NCBI RefSeq assembly: GCF_000802385.1
Contig: NZ_JTDN01000001.1
Location: 813,501-877,500, forward strand
Source: Croceibacterium mercuriale
GTDB lineage: Bacteria; Pseudomonadota; Alphaproteobacteria; Sphingomonadales; Sphingomonadaceae
Direction: 5' to 3'
Length of the DNA: 64,000 nt
Within the stretch, counting starts at the first letter, position 1. Each line of letters opens with the position of its first letter. This document shows positions 45,216 to 54,713 of the stretch, in pieces. Under the pieces are notes generated by a model, which was given only the letters and a program-made list of their open reading frames with translations, was not told where the DNA came from and did not search any database. Position numbers and translations under genes: made by a program.

Positions 45216-46690
45216 TGGATTTCTCGACTTCGCTCGCGCTGATTGCACCGGAACTGGTGCTGTCGCTTTCCGGCCTGGCGCTGCTGCTGGTGGCGGCGTG
45301 GGCCGGCGACCGTGCCGCCCGCACCATCAGCGTGCTGGCGTGCATGGCACTCGGTGCGGCCTTCGCGCTGTGCCTCCCGGTCGTGAATGGCGGCCTTGCG
45401 GGCGCCGATCGTATCGCCTTCGACGGACAGTTCCGGGCGGATGCTTTCGCGTCCCTCGCCAAACTGATGATCTATGCTGCCAGCCTTGCGGCTCTGGTAT
45501 TGGCACCGGCCTTCCTTGAGCGGATCCGGTCGATGCGGGCGGAATATCCGGTACTGGTGCTGTTTTCTGCCGTGGGCATGAGCATCATGGTGTCCGCGAC
45601 CGACCTGCTGACCCTGTATATTGGCCTGGAGATGCAATCGCTGGCAGCATATGTGCTGGCGTCCTTCGTGCGAGACGACAACCGTTCGGCCGAGGCGGGG
45701 CTGAAGTACTTCGTGCTGGGTTCGCTGGCATCCGGCATCCTGCTGTTCGGCATGAGCCTGACGTACGGCTTTTCCGGCAGCACCGCATTCGACGCCATCG
45801 GCGTTGCGCTGGGCGGCGATCTGAGCACTGGCGCCTTGTTCGGGCTGGTCTTCGTGATGGCAGGTCTGGCGTTCAAGATCAGCGCCGTGCCGTTCCACAT
45901 GTGGACTCCCGATGTCTATGAAGGCGCGCCGATGCCGGTCACGGCATTCTTCGCCAGCGCACCCAAGGTGGCGGCGATTGCGTTGCTCACGCGTGTGCTG
46001 ATGGAGGCGTTCGGCTCGCAGGTTGATTCTTGGCGGCAGATCGTGGTGTTCCTGGCGCTTGCATCCATCGTGGTGGGCGCATTGGGTGCAATCGGGCAGG
46101 ACAACGTCAAGCGCCTGCTGGCTTATTCCTCCATCAACAATGTCGGCTTCATCCTGATCGGCCTGGCGGTGGCGAGCAGCGCTGGTACGAGTGCCATGCT
46201 GGTCTACCTGTCGATCTACGTGCCGATGACCATTGCCGGCTTTGTTGCGGTGCTGATGCTGCGGAATGCCGCGGGTGAGCCGATCGAGCGGATCGCGGAC
46301 CTGGCGGGTCTGTCACGCGTACGGCCGGCCGTGGCCTGGTGCCTGATGATCGTGATGTTCAGCCTTGCCGGAATTCCGCCGATGTTTGGATTCTGGGGCA
46401 AGTTCGTGGTGTTCCAGGCAGCCGTGCAGGCCGACATGGTCGTGCTGGCCGCCGTCGGCATCGCCGCCAGCGTGATTGGCGCGTTCTATTACCTGAAGAT
46501 CGTCAAGGTCATGTTTTTTGACGAGCCATCGGGCGCGGTCGTGTCCGGCGTTGGTGAGCGTGGCGACAGATCCCTGGGCACGTTGCTGGCGCTGTCCACG
46601 CTGATGATTTCGCCGTTCGGCTTCCTGGCGACCGGCTGGCTGGGGGCCGTGGCAGATCGGGCAGCGGCATCGCTGCTGCTGCTTGCCTGA
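45215..46690 (+). CDS. nuoN: NADH-quinone oxidoreductase subunit N
   Basis: 491 residues, the third antiporter-like subunit. Seen: TDLLTLYIGLEMQSLAAYVLASF with the Glu, AGLKYFVLGSLASGILLFGMSL with the Lys, FKISAVPFHMWTPDVYEGAPMPVTAFFASAPK, and QDNVKRLLAYSSINNVGF. The last of the nuo genes. birA begins about 28 bases after the stop, or may overlap it if a TTG start at 46683 is used. Confidence 0.97.
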   Translation: MDFSTSLALIAPELVLSLSGLALLLVAAWAGDRAARTISVLACMALGAAFALCLPVVNGGLAGADRIAFDGQFRADAFASLAKLMIYAASLAALVLAPAFLERIRSMRAEYPVLVLFSAVGMSIMVSATDLLTLYIGLEMQSLAAYVLASFVRDDNRSAEAGLKYFVLGSLASGILLFGMSLTYGFSGSTAFDAIGVALGGDLSTGALFGLVFVMAGLAFKISAVPFHMWTPDVYEGAPMPVTAFFASAPKVAAIALLTRVLMEAFGSQVDSWRQIVVFLALASIVVGALGAIGQDNVKRLLAYSSINNVGFILIGLAVASSAGTSAMLVYLSIYVPMTIAGFVAVLMLRNAAGEPIERIADLAGLSRVRPAVAWCLMIVMFSLAGIPPMFGFWGKFVVFQAAVQADMVVLAAVGIAASVIGAFYYLKIVKVMFFDEPSGAVVSGVGERGDRSLGTLLALSTLMISPFGFLATGWLGAVADRAAASLLLLA

Positions 46691-46718
46691 CGGCCTTGCG
46701 CCGCATTGGGACCGCGGC

Positions 46719-47441
46719 ATGATAGAGATTGTCGCGGACACCGCCTCGACCAACGCGGATTTGCTGCAGCGCCGCAGGTCGGGGCTGCCGGCGGGGGAAG
46801 GATGCTGGCTGGTCGCCGATCGCCAGCATGGTGGGCGTGGTCGGCAGGGCCGGGCCTGGCTCGATGCTCCCGGCAATTTCATGGGTTCGACGATCATCGT
46901 TGCCCGGGCTGGCGATCCGCCGGCCACCACACTGCCGCTTGCCTGCGGCCTGGCCGTGCTGGAGGCGCTGGTGCCGCTGGTACCCGTTCCCGGGCAATTG
47001 CAGCTGAAATGGCCTAACGATGTCCTGCTGCGTGGCGGCAAGATAGCCGGCATCCTGCTGGAGCGGGAGAGTGACACGATCATCGCAGGCATCGGCGTGA
47101 ACCTGGCGACTGCGCCATTGGTGGCGAATCGGCAGGTCGGCACACTCGGCAAGGTGGGGCCGGCGCCCGACCGGGACAGCTTTGCCCGCAATCTGGCAAC
47201 TGCGTTCGTCCGCGCGCTGGAACTCTGGCGCGCCGAGGGTGCCCCGGGCACGATCGCTCGGTGGCTGGCCGCAGCGCACCCGGTCGGCAGCGCGCTGGCT
47301 GTGCATGATGATGCCGGGCTGCGGATCGGCGGTCGGTTCGCGGGACTGGAGCCGGATGGCGCATTGCGGCTGGCGGTGGATGCTGGCGCCATCCGGGTCA
47401 TCCGGGCCGGCGATGTGGTGCTGGAAGGATGCGAGGCCTGA
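46719..47441 (+). CDS. birA: biotin--[acetyl-CoA-carboxylase] ligase (no DNA-binding domain)
   Basis: 240 residues. It attaches biotin to the carboxyl carrier protein. [10 protein letters not shown] at the N-terminus, [10 protein letters not shown] (biotinyl-AMP loop, about residues 38-47), [20 protein letters not shown] and GIGVNLA are all present. The N-terminal helix-turn-helix of the E. coli repressor form is absent, so it is a monofunctional ligase. The ATG at 46719 puts the conserved part at the very start; a TTG at 46683 would overlap nuoN. Placement after nuoN is usual in alphaproteobacteria. Confidence 0.93.
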   Translation: MIEIVADTASTNADLLQRRRSGLPAGEGCWLVADRQHGGRGRQGRAWLDAPGNFMGSTIIVARAGDPPATTLPLACGLAVLEALVPLVPVPGQLQLKWPNDVLLRGGKIAGILLERESDTIIAGIGVNLATAPLVANRQVGTLGKVGPAPDRDSFARNLATAFVRALELWRAEGAPGTIARWLAAAHPVGSALAVHDDAGLRIGGRFAGLEPDGALRLAVDAGAIRVIRAGDVVLEGCEA

Positions 47442-47442
47442 C

Positions 47443-48243
47443 ATGCTGCTGGCGGTGGATGTCGGCAACACCAATGTGGTGTTCGCCCTGATCGAGGCGG
47501 GGACGATCCGTACCCGCTGGCGCATAGCCACGGATGTGCGGCGCACGGCCGACGAATATGCGGTGTGGCTGCTGCAGCTGATGGCGATCGAGGAGGTCGA
47601 GCGTTCGGCCATCGCCACGATGATCGTGTCCAGCGTCGTGCCGCGGGCGCGGCACAATCTGGAAGTGCTGGCCCAGAAATATTTCGGCCTGAACCCGCTG
47701 CATGCCGGCGAGGGCGCCGCAGCCTGGGACTTCCCGATCCATGTGGACGAGCCGCGCACATTGGGCGCGGACCGAGCGGTCAATGCCCTGGCGGCGCATG
47801 CCGGGTTCGACGGCGACCTGATCGTGGTCGATTTCGGTACGGCGACCACCTTTGACGTGATCAGCGGTGATGGCGCGTATCAGGGTGGGATCATTGCGCC
47901 GGGCATCAACCTGTCGCTGGATGCACTGGTCAACAACACGGCGAAGCTGCCGCGCATTGCGATCGACCATCCGCGCACCACATCCGTTACCGGACGCAAC
48001 ACTGAAGACCAGATGCAGATCGGCGTCTTCTGGGGTTATGTCGCCATGATGGAAGGGCTGATCGCCCGCCTCAAGGCCGAGATCGGCCGACCTTGCCGGG
48101 TGATTGCAACCGGCGGGCTGGCCTTGCTGTTTCAACGGCACACGCGCATCTTTGACGCGGTGGATGCCGATCTTACATTGAAGGGGCTGGCGATCCTCGC
48201 CGCCCGAGCGGAAAGTTTGAATGAAGAAAAATTTCGCGCCTGA
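47443..48243 (+). CDS. coaX: type III pantothenate kinase
   Basis: 266 residues. First step of coenzyme A synthesis. The phosphate-binding DVGNTN is at residues 6-11; [34 protein letters not shown] (in two blocks around 110-140) carries the substrate and catalytic Asp residues; [17 protein letters not shown] and [11 protein letters not shown] follow. It begins 1 base after birA and its end overlaps rnj by 23 bases. Confidence 0.96.
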   Translation: MLLAVDVGNTNVVFALIEAGTIRTRWRIATDVRRTADEYAVWLLQLMAIEEVERSAIATMIVSSVVPRARHNLEVLAQKYFGLNPLHAGEGAAAWDFPIHVDEPRTLGADRAVNALAAHAGFDGDLIVVDFGTATTFDVISGDGAYQGGIIAPGINLSLDALVNNTAKLPRIAIDHPRTTSVTGRNTEDQMQIGVFWGYVAMMEGLIARLKAEIGRPCRVIATGGLALLFQRHTRIFDAVDADLTLKGLAILAARAESLNEEKFRA

Positions 48244-49867
48244 AGACGAGTTGCTGTTCCTGGCCCTGGGCGGGTCGGGCGAGGTCGGCATGAACGTCAC
48301 GCTGTATGGCTGCCGCGGGCAATGGCTGATGGTCGATCTGGGCATGAGCTTCGGAGCCAACGAATATCCTGGCACCGAGCTGATGTTCGCGGACATCCAG
48401 TTCATCGAGGACCGTGCCGAGTCGCTGCTCGGCATCGTGATCACCCACGGGCACGAGGACCATATCGGCGCCTTGCCCTATTTCGCCGCCGACCTGGGCG
48501 TGCCGCTCTATGCCACGCCGTTCACCGCGGACCTGGTGCGGCGCAAGCTGCAGGAGGCGGGGCTGGCCGGTGAGGTCAAGCTGCACATCATCGACGATGA
48601 TCACGGTCCGTTGAAGCTGGGGCCGTTCGCAGTCGAGTGGCTGCCGATGGCGCACTCCATTGCCGAGAGCCATGCTTTGCTGATCGAAACGCCTTTTGGC
48701 CGGGTGTTCCATTCGGGCGACTGGAAGCTGGATGATCAGCCGCTGATCGGCGAACCCACGACAGCCGAGGAGCTGGCGGAGATCGGCGACGAGGGCGTGC
48801 TGGCGCTGATCTGCGATTCGACCAATGTCTTCAACCAGACCGCATCCGGCTCCGAGGGCGAGGTGCTGCGCGGGATGATGGAAGAGGTCGCCCGGCACAA
48901 GGGCAAGCGGGTGCTGGTCACCACCTTCGCCTCGAACGTGGCGCGTCTGCACACATTGGGCGAGGTCGCGCGGGCGACGGGGCGGCAACTGGTTGTTGCC
49001 GGCCGCTCGCTGGACCGGATCATCCAGGTGGCACAGGACAATGGCTACCTGTCCAAGCTGCCCGAGACGGTCGACTTCGATACCGCGATGGGCCTGCCGC
49101 GTGGCGAAGTGCTGATCGTCGCGACAGGCGGACAGGGTGAGCCGCGGGCGGCGCTGGGGCGCATCGCCGAAGGCACGCATCAGCTGGAGCTTAGTGCGGG
49201 CGACGTCGTGCTGTTCTCCAGCCGGCAGATCCCCGGCAACGAACTGGCGATCGGCCGCATCCAGAACATGCTTGCCGCGCGCGGCGTCGTCATGGTCAGT
49301 GATCGGCAGAGCCTGATCCACGTCTCCGGCCACCCCGGGCGGCCTGAGCTGGAGGCGCTGTATGGCTGGCTCCGCCCGCAGATCCTGGTGCCGGTGCATG
49401 GCGAACTGCGGCATCTGCAGGAGCAGGCGCGGGTCGGCAAGGCGGCTGGCATCCCCGATCAGGTGGTGCAGGTGAACGGCGAGATCGTGCGACTGGCCCC
49501 CGGCAAGCCGGGCAAGCTGGCCCGCGTGCCGAACGGCAGGCTGGTGCTGGATGGCGACATCATCGTGCCGGCTGATGGCGAGGCGATCGTCACCCGTCGC
49601 CGCCTCGCGCGTGACGGTCTGGTGATCGTGGTGCTGGACGGGCGCGGCGGTGCGCAGGTGCAGGGTCTGGGCCTGCCCCTGGACGAGGATTACGCCGCCT
49701 TCGTGGCAGAGGCGGAGCGTGACATCGCGACGTCGCTGGGCCGGCTGAAGGGCCGGGACCGGGCAGATGCGGCAGCGCAGGAGGAGGCTGCCAGGCTGGC
49801 GGCCCGCCGTGCGGCGCAGCGCTGGTCCGGCAAGAAGCCACAGATGCGCATCATCCACCCGCGCTAA
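48221..49867 (+). CDS. rnj: ribonuclease J
   Basis: 548 residues. A metallo-beta-lactamase/beta-CASP exo- and endoribonuclease for rRNA maturation and mRNA decay. [20 protein letters not shown] is the family start; the metal motif [13 protein letters not shown] has H76, H78, D80 and H81. Further blocks: [55 protein letters not shown], and [15 protein letters not shown]. The ATG at 48221 lies within coaX (23-base overlap in another frame). Confidence 0.95.
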   Translation: MKKNFAPEDELLFLALGGSGEVGMNVTLYGCRGQWLMVDLGMSFGANEYPGTELMFADIQFIEDRAESLLGIVITHGHEDHIGALPYFAADLGVPLYATPFTADLVRRKLQEAGLAGEVKLHIIDDDHGPLKLGPFAVEWLPMAHSIAESHALLIETPFGRVFHSGDWKLDDQPLIGEPTTAEELAEIGDEGVLALICDSTNVFNQTASGSEGEVLRGMMEEVARHKGKRVLVTTFASNVARLHTLGEVARATGRQLVVAGRSLDRIIQVAQDNGYLSKLPETVDFDTAMGLPRGEVLIVATGGQGEPRAALGRIAEGTHQLELSAGDVVLFSSRQIPGNELAIGRIQNMLAARGVVMVSDRQSLIHVSGHPGRPELEALYGWLRPQILVPVHGELRHLQEQARVGKAAGIPDQVVQVNGEIVRLAPGKPGKLARVPNGRLVLDGDIIVPADGEAIVTRRRLARDGLVIVVLDGRGGAQVQGLGLPLDEDYAAFVAEAERDIATSLGRLKGRDRADAAAQEEAARLAARRAAQRWSGKKPQMRIIHPR

Positions 49868-49883
49868 GGATGGGATCGCCGGC

Positions 49884-50189
49884 GTGAAGTGGACCTCCAT
49901 CCTGGCGATCTATGCGCTGTTCTGGGTGTTCAGCGCCTTCCTGCTGCTGCCTTTCGGGGTTCGTACGCATGAGGAGGCAGGTGTGGAGAAGGTGCCGGGG
50001 CAGGCCGACAGTGCGCCGGCGACCTTCCGGCCCGGGCGGCTGATGGCGCGTGCCACGCTGCTGGCCACGCTGCTGTGCGGACTATACGTGCTCAACTACA
50101 CGCAGGGCTGGATCACGGCCCAGGACCTGAACCTGTTCGGAGAGCCGCCTGCCGGCGCCGATTACCGCAAGATCGACCGCCCGGCCTGA
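49884..50189 (+). CDS. DUF1467 family membrane protein
   Basis: 101 residues with two membrane helices: WTSILAIYALFWVFSAFLLLPFGV at the start, and ATLLATLLCGLYVLNYTQGWIT near residue 65-80. The start and FGVRTHEEAG match DUF1467, a family of unknown function found in alphaproteobacteria, often next to rnj, as here. The start is GTG at 49884, 16 bases after the rnj stop. It probably ends the long nuo-birA-coaX-rnj transcript; I see no terminator before the convergent gene. Confidence 0.9.
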   Translation: MKWTSILAIYALFWVFSAFLLLPFGVRTHEEAGVEKVPGQADSAPATFRPGRLMARATLLATLLCGLYVLNYTQGWITAQDLNLFGEPPAGADYRKIDRPA

Positions 50190-50214
50190 CACGGGCCGGG
50201 CAGGGTTATGCCCA

Positions 50215-52038
50215 TCAGTCGGCGAGCCGCTCCGTCGCCTGGGCGAGTGCGACATAGAGCTTCCCCATGTCGGACGACAGCAGCGTCACCGCCAGTGGAT
50301 TGCCTGCGCGGGTGGCGAGCACCTCCCGCAGCAGCAGTTCGAAATCGTGCAGGTAATTGTCCACCGCCTCCCGGAAGGCGGCATCGCCATCATGCAGGCC
50401 GGCGATCCGGTCCGCGTCGCCGGCGTCCAGCAGGCGCACCGCCCGGCGGGTGAAGCGACCCTGATCGCCCGCCAGATAGGCGTTCCAGTCGGCTTCCTCT
50501 ATCTCCCCCGCGAAGGTGCGGGTCAGGTCGATCGCTTCGCTGTTCAGCCGCTGCAGGATGGCAGCCATGCTCGCGGCAAAGCCGTTGTCGATCCGCGCCA
50601 GGGCCTGCTCCCGCGCTGCAGCGATGCGCTGTTCCAGCGCCTCCGCCAGCGCTTCCACCTCGACCATGGTGGCGGCCAGCTGTGAGCGGGCGGCGCCGGC
50701 ACCGGCTTCTGCATGGGCGGGCAGGGCGGACAGGCGCTGTTCCAGCAGGTCCATCTGCGCAAGTGTCGCGGTGCCTTCGCCGCGCGCAGCCGAAAGGCGG
50801 GCGGCGACCGCCTCGCCCCGTTCCACCAGGCGTTCCACCTGTGCCACATGTTCCTGCTGACGCCGGGCGATATCGGCATCCAGCATCTCGAAATGCTCGC
50901 GCAGCATGATGGTGGCGCCGGCCTCCCGCTCCGCCGCCTCTACCTCGCGCTGGCGGCGCTCGCCCTCGAACAGCGCCAGCCGTTCGGCGGCCGAGCGTTC
51001 CAGCGCCAGCGCATCTTCGTGCAGCGCGGCCAGGCGCTCGCGCGCTGCTTGCGCAGTCTGCTGGTCCAGTCGGCCAACCCGCTGCAGCGTATCGGTCATC
51101 CGCGCCTCGAACGCGGTCAGCGCCGCCGTCCAGGTCGCACCAGCCTCGCTCTCGCTGGCACGAAGCTGCGCGACGAAGCCCCTCGAGCGATCTTCCAGCG
51201 TGGCCATGCGGTGTTCGGCGACGCCGGCCAGCAGGTTGCTCTGGCGGGTCAGTTCGGCAATCGTGCCTTCCAGCGCGGACCGCAGGCTGGCGACTTCCGC
51301 CTCCGTCTCGTCACCGCTGATACCCAGCCGTTCGACCGCTTCGGTCAGCACGCCGACCTGATCGCCAGCGGCTTGTCCGGCCAGGCCGATCCGGTTGGTC
51401 AGGTCGCGCATTGCCGCACCGAGCACGGGCAGGTCGTTGCGGACCTTCTCCATGTTGGCGGCAGCGTTTGTGCTGATGCGGCCGATCGCCTCGACCTCCT
51501 GCATGTTGTCGCCTATCAGCGATTGCAGCTTCTGTCCGCTGGTGGACAGCCGGTCGACCGCAACACGGCCCAGGCTCTCGAGATCGCGGGACTGGCCGGC
51601 CACGAAGTCACGGGCAAGGCTGAGCTCGCGGTTCACCGTGGCGAGGCGCTGTTCCAGCAGCGCAGCCTCCTGCTGCAGCAACCGTGCCGTGCCGCCGAAG
51701 CGTACGGCCTCTCGCTGGCTGTTGCGCATGGCGAGCAGCCACAATGCGGCGAGCAGCACCGGCACGATCGCCCATTCGGCCACCAGCCCGGCCCACATCG
51801 CCGGTGGAGTGGCGATGCCGAGATGCGGCGCGTTGGCCCACAGGAAGAACGCGGTCCAGCCTGCTGCTGCGATCAGCGCCAGTGCAGCAGGGGCCCGCGA
51901 TCGGGCACCGACATCGTCCGCCGGTTCGGCAGCGGACCAGTCGTGCATGTCGGCCGCAACCTGCGGGCGCTGCACCGGCACGTTGTCGGTCTGTTCTGTG
52001 TCGGTCCCGTGGCTCAAGATCATTCGTCCGTTCCCCAT
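50215..52038 (-). CDS. membrane-anchored coiled-coil protein, unknown function
   Basis: 607 residues (a second ATG at 52023 would give 602). After a polar N-terminus of about 45 residues there are two membrane segments (about 50-65 and 78-97), followed by some 400 residues of almost continuous coiled coil rich in Ala, Glu, Arg, Gln and Leu, with few Gly or Pro. The last 100 residues (from about EEADWNAYLAGDQGRF) look folded and contain a conserved-looking FTRRAVRLLDAGDADRI. There is no enzyme motif. The build resembles cell-envelope or division scaffold proteins, but I do not recognise it. It is divergent from the next gene, with 163 bases between starts. Confidence 0.75.
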   Translation of the reverse strand: MGNGRMILSHGTDTEQTDNVPVQRPQVAADMHDWSAAEPADDVGARSRAPAALALIAAAGWTAFFLWANAPHLGIATPPAMWAGLVAEWAIVPVLLAALWLLAMRNSQREAVRFGGTARLLQQEAALLEQRLATVNRELSLARDFVAGQSRDLESLGRVAVDRLSTSGQKLQSLIGDNMQEVEAIGRISTNAAANMEKVRNDLPVLGAAMRDLTNRIGLAGQAAGDQVGVLTEAVERLGISGDETEAEVASLRSALEGTIAELTRQSNLLAGVAEHRMATLEDRSRGFVAQLRASESEAGATWTAALTAFEARMTDTLQRVGRLDQQTAQAARERLAALHEDALALERSAAERLALFEGERRQREVEAAEREAGATIMLREHFEMLDADIARRQQEHVAQVERLVERGEAVAARLSAARGEGTATLAQMDLLEQRLSALPAHAEAGAGAARSQLAATMVEVEALAEALEQRIAAAREQALARIDNGFAASMAAILQRLNSEAIDLTRTFAGEIEEADWNAYLAGDQGRFTRRAVRLLDAGDADRIAGLHDGDAAFREAVDNYLHDFELLLREVLATRAGNPLAVTLLSSDMGKLYVALAQATERLAD

Positions 52039-52201
52039 GCCGCTGCCTAGCACAAGTGCCGGGTGGCGGCACCCGCTTTGCCGCATGGCGCCCGCGCCAT
52101 CCACAATCACGTGGCGTTCGGCGCACAGGGCATTGCCCCATACCCGGCAGATTGGCAGGGGTGCAGGATGATTGCTGTTCCATCCTGTCCGGCCTGATCG
52201 C

Positions 52202-53377
52202 ATGCGTACCGCGGTCCTGACCATCGTGGAGCCGTCGCTGGCGGATGCCGCGGGCGCGCGGCCGCTGGCATTGCAGCAGCTGAGCTTTGCGGCGGCGATG
52301 GGCTGCCGGCAGATCATCGTGGTGGCGGAGCGGGAAGGCGCCGAATCGCTGACGCTGGCTGGCAAGGCGCGCGTGCTGGGGCTGACGGTGCGTTTCGTGC
52401 GCGATGCGCATGGCCTGCTGGGCGCGGTCAGCGCGGCCGAGGAACTGCTGGTCGTATCACCCGAACTGCTGCCCGAGGCGCCGGAGGTGGCCGGGCAGCT
52501 GCAGCACGGAACTGCCATCCTGACCCTGCCGGCGGACGGCGCGGTCGAGGCCGGCTTCGAACGCATCGATGGCGAGCGGGCCTGGGCCGGGGTGGCGATC
52601 ATTCCCGGGCAACTGGTCGAGCGGCTGGCCGACCTGCCACCCGACTGCGACACCGCCGCCGCCTTGCTGCGCATCGCCTTGCAGGCGGGCGTGCGGGAGC
52701 GGGAGCTGGACGACGCCGTGATGGAGCAGGGCTGCTGGTCGCTGGCAGCCGGCGGACGGGCGCGACGTCTGTCGGGCGAAGCGTGGCTGCGGCGTCAGTT
52801 GCTCTGGCGCGGCCGACAGGACGTGACCGGCCGGGCGGCGAGCACCGTCATCGGCCGGTGGCTCGACCCACTGCTTTATCGCGGGGGCGAGGCAAGCGGC
52901 GCCCTGGCCCTGTCGCTACTGCTGCTGGTACTGGCGCTGGTGCTGCCGCTGGCTGGTCTGCCCGCCTGGGGGTTGGCCGCACTCGCGCCGGCGGTGATGC
53001 TGCGGGATCTCGCCAGCCGCTTGCGACGCATGGCCGCAGGGCCGTTCGCACCCAAGGGGCAGCATGGCCGGATCGCCCGGTACTTCTCGGTTGCCGTCGA
53101 TATGGCGCTGCTGATCGGGCTGACGAGCGCGATCGATGGCGACTGGACCAACCGGCTGTTCCCCCCGCTGGTGCTGCTTGCGGCTCTGCACGCGCCGGAG
53201 GCCGATTGCCGCCCATGGCAGGTCGGCTGGATGGGAGATCGCATGGCACTGGCGGCGCTGTTGTCGCTCGGCACGGCGCTGGGGCTGGCGCAAGTGCTGA
53301 CCATGGCGCTGGCGCTGCTGCTGCTGATCAGTGACCGGCTTGTCGCCCGCCGGACCAGCACGCTTCGTGCCGGATAG
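52202..53377 (+). CDS. nucleotidyltransferase-like protein with C-terminal membrane segments
   Basis: 391 residues. The first half (about 1-165) has the look of a nucleotidyltransferase fold: alternating strands and helices, LALQQLSFAAAMGCRQIIVVAE, LLVVSPELLPEAP, WAGVAIIPG; but the usual Gly-rich nucleotide loop and metal-binding Asp are not evident. The second half has about four membrane helices starting after RWLDPLLYRGG. The build recalls fused inositol-phosphate cytidylyltransferase/CDP-alcohol phosphatidyltransferases, but I cannot find the CDP-alcohol motif (DG-x2-AR-x8-G-x3-D-x3-D). It may be a degenerate or divergent relative; otherwise unknown. The start MRTAVLTIVEP at 52202 is clear by content. 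Confidence 0.75.
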   Translation: MRTAVLTIVEPSLADAAGARPLALQQLSFAAAMGCRQIIVVAEREGAESLTLAGKARVLGLTVRFVRDAHGLLGAVSAAEELLVVSPELLPEAPEVAGQLQHGTAILTLPADGAVEAGFERIDGERAWAGVAIIPGQLVERLADLPPDCDTAAALLRIALQAGVRERELDDAVMEQGCWSLAAGGRARRLSGEAWLRRQLLWRGRQDVTGRAASTVIGRWLDPLLYRGGEASGALALSLLLLVLALVLPLAGLPAWGLAALAPAVMLRDLASRLRRMAAGPFAPKGQHGRIARYFSVAVDMALLIGLTSAIDGDWTNRLFPPLVLLAALHAPEADCRPWQVGWMGDRMALAALLSLGTALGLAQVLTMALALLLLISDRLVARRTSTLRAG

Positions 53378-53380
53378 CAG

Positions 53381-53409
53381 AACGGCCCGGACTGCGTGTC
53401 CGGGCCGTT
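53381..53409. terminator. bidirectional terminator hairpin
   Basis: AACGGCCCGGAC (53381-53392) and GTCCGGGCCGTT (53398-53409) form a perfect 12-pair stem with a 5-base loop in the 38-base gap between convergent genes; it serves gltA and the plus-strand gene alike. Confidence 0.8.
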
Positions 53410-53415
53410 CCGTGT

Positions 53416-54702
53416 TCAACGCTGCGCGACCGGCACGTAATCGCGTTCCGTCGGCCCGGTATAGAGCTGACGGGGGCGGCCGATGACCTGCGCGGGATCG
53501 CTGATCATCTCGTTCCATTGCGCCACCCAGCCCACGGTGCGGGCGAGGGCGAACAGCACGGTGAACATGGTGGTCGGGAAGCCGATCGCCGACAGGATCA
53601 CGCCCGAGTAGAAGTCGACATTGGGAAACAGCTTCTTCTCGATGAAGTAGTCGTCGCTCAGCGCCAGCTCTTCCAGCCGCAGGGCGGTCTCGAACACGGG
53701 ATCCTGCACGTTCAATGCCTCGAACACTTCACGCACGGTCTTCTGCATCACGGTCGCGCGCGGATCGTAGTTCTTGTACACGCGGTGACCGAAGCCCATC
53801 AGGCGGAACGGGTCGTTCTTGTCCTTGGCGCGCTCGATATAATGCGGGATGCGGTCGGGCGTGCCGATCTCCCGCAGCATCTCCAGCGCGGCCTCGTTGG
53901 CGCCGCCATGCGCCGGGCCCCACAGGCAGGCGATCCCGGCCGCCATGCAGGCGAAGGGGTTGGCGCCTGACGAACCCGCCAGCCGCACCGTGGAGGTGGA
54001 GGCGTTCTGCTCGTGATCGGCATGCAGGATGAAGATCTTGTCCATCGCCCGCTCGACTGCCGGCAACACCTCATATTCCTCCGCCGGGACGCCGAAGGTC
54101 ATCTGCAGGAAGTTGCCGGTGTAGCTGAGCGAGTTCTTCGGCTGCATGAAGGGCTGGCCGATGGAGTACTTGTACGCCATCGCCGCGATCGTAGGCATCT
54201 TGGCGATCAGCCGGTGGCTGCTGATCCGGCGATGTTCCGGATCGGCAATGTCCGTGCTGTCATGATAGAAGGCCGACAGCGCACCGACCACGCCGCACAT
54301 GATCGCCATCGGGTGCGCATCACGCCGGAACCCCTGATAGAACCGCGCCAGCTGCTCGTGCAGCATGGTGTGACGGCTGATCGTGTAAGTGAACTTGTCC
54401 AGCTCGTCGGCCGTGGGCAGCTCGCCATTGAGCAGCAGGTACGACACTTCCATGAAGCTGGACTGTTCCGCCAGCTGCCCGATCGGATAGCCGCGATGGA
54501 GCAGGACGCCTTCCTCGCCATCGATATAGGTCAGGGCGCTTTCGCACGATGCCGTCGACTTGTAGCCGGGATCGAAGGTGAACATGCCGGTCTGTCCGTA
54601 AAGCTTACGGATATCGACCACGTCCGGCCCGGTGGTGCCTTGCATGACAGGAAGGTCGAAACCGGCCCCGTCTACTGTCAGCTTCGCCTGATTGTCCGCC
54701 AA
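53416..54702 (-). CDS. gltA: citrate synthase
   Basis: 428 residues, the hexameric type II bacterial form. It condenses acetyl-CoA and oxaloacetate in the citric acid cycle. Active-site blocks seen: [26 protein letters not shown] (first His), [16 protein letters not shown] (second His), [14 protein letters not shown] and the catalytic Asp in VDFYSGV. The N-terminus ([12 protein letters not shown]) is usual. It follows gltX after 11 bases and is presumably co-transcribed. A terminator lies directly after it. Confidence 0.97.
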   Translation of the reverse strand: MADNQAKLTVDGAGFDLPVMQGTTGPDVVDIRKLYGQTGMFTFDPGYKSTASCESALTYIDGEEGVLLHRGYPIGQLAEQSSFMEVSYLLLNGELPTADELDKFTYTISRHTMLHEQLARFYQGFRRDAHPMAIMCGVVGALSAFYHDSTDIADPEHRRISSHRLIAKMPTIAAMAYKYSIGQPFMQPKNSLSYTGNFLQMTFGVPAEEYEVLPAVERAMDKIFILHADHEQNASTSTVRLAGSSGANPFACMAAGIACLWGPAHGGANEAALEMLREIGTPDRIPHYIERAKDKNDPFRLMGFGHRVYKNYDPRATVMQKTVREVFEALNVQDPVFETALRLEELALSDDYFIEKKLFPNVDFYSGVILSAIGFPTTMFTVLFALARTVGWVAQWNEMISDPAQVIGRPRQLYTGPTERDYVPVAQR

Positions 54703-54713
54703 AGCGTGTCTCC

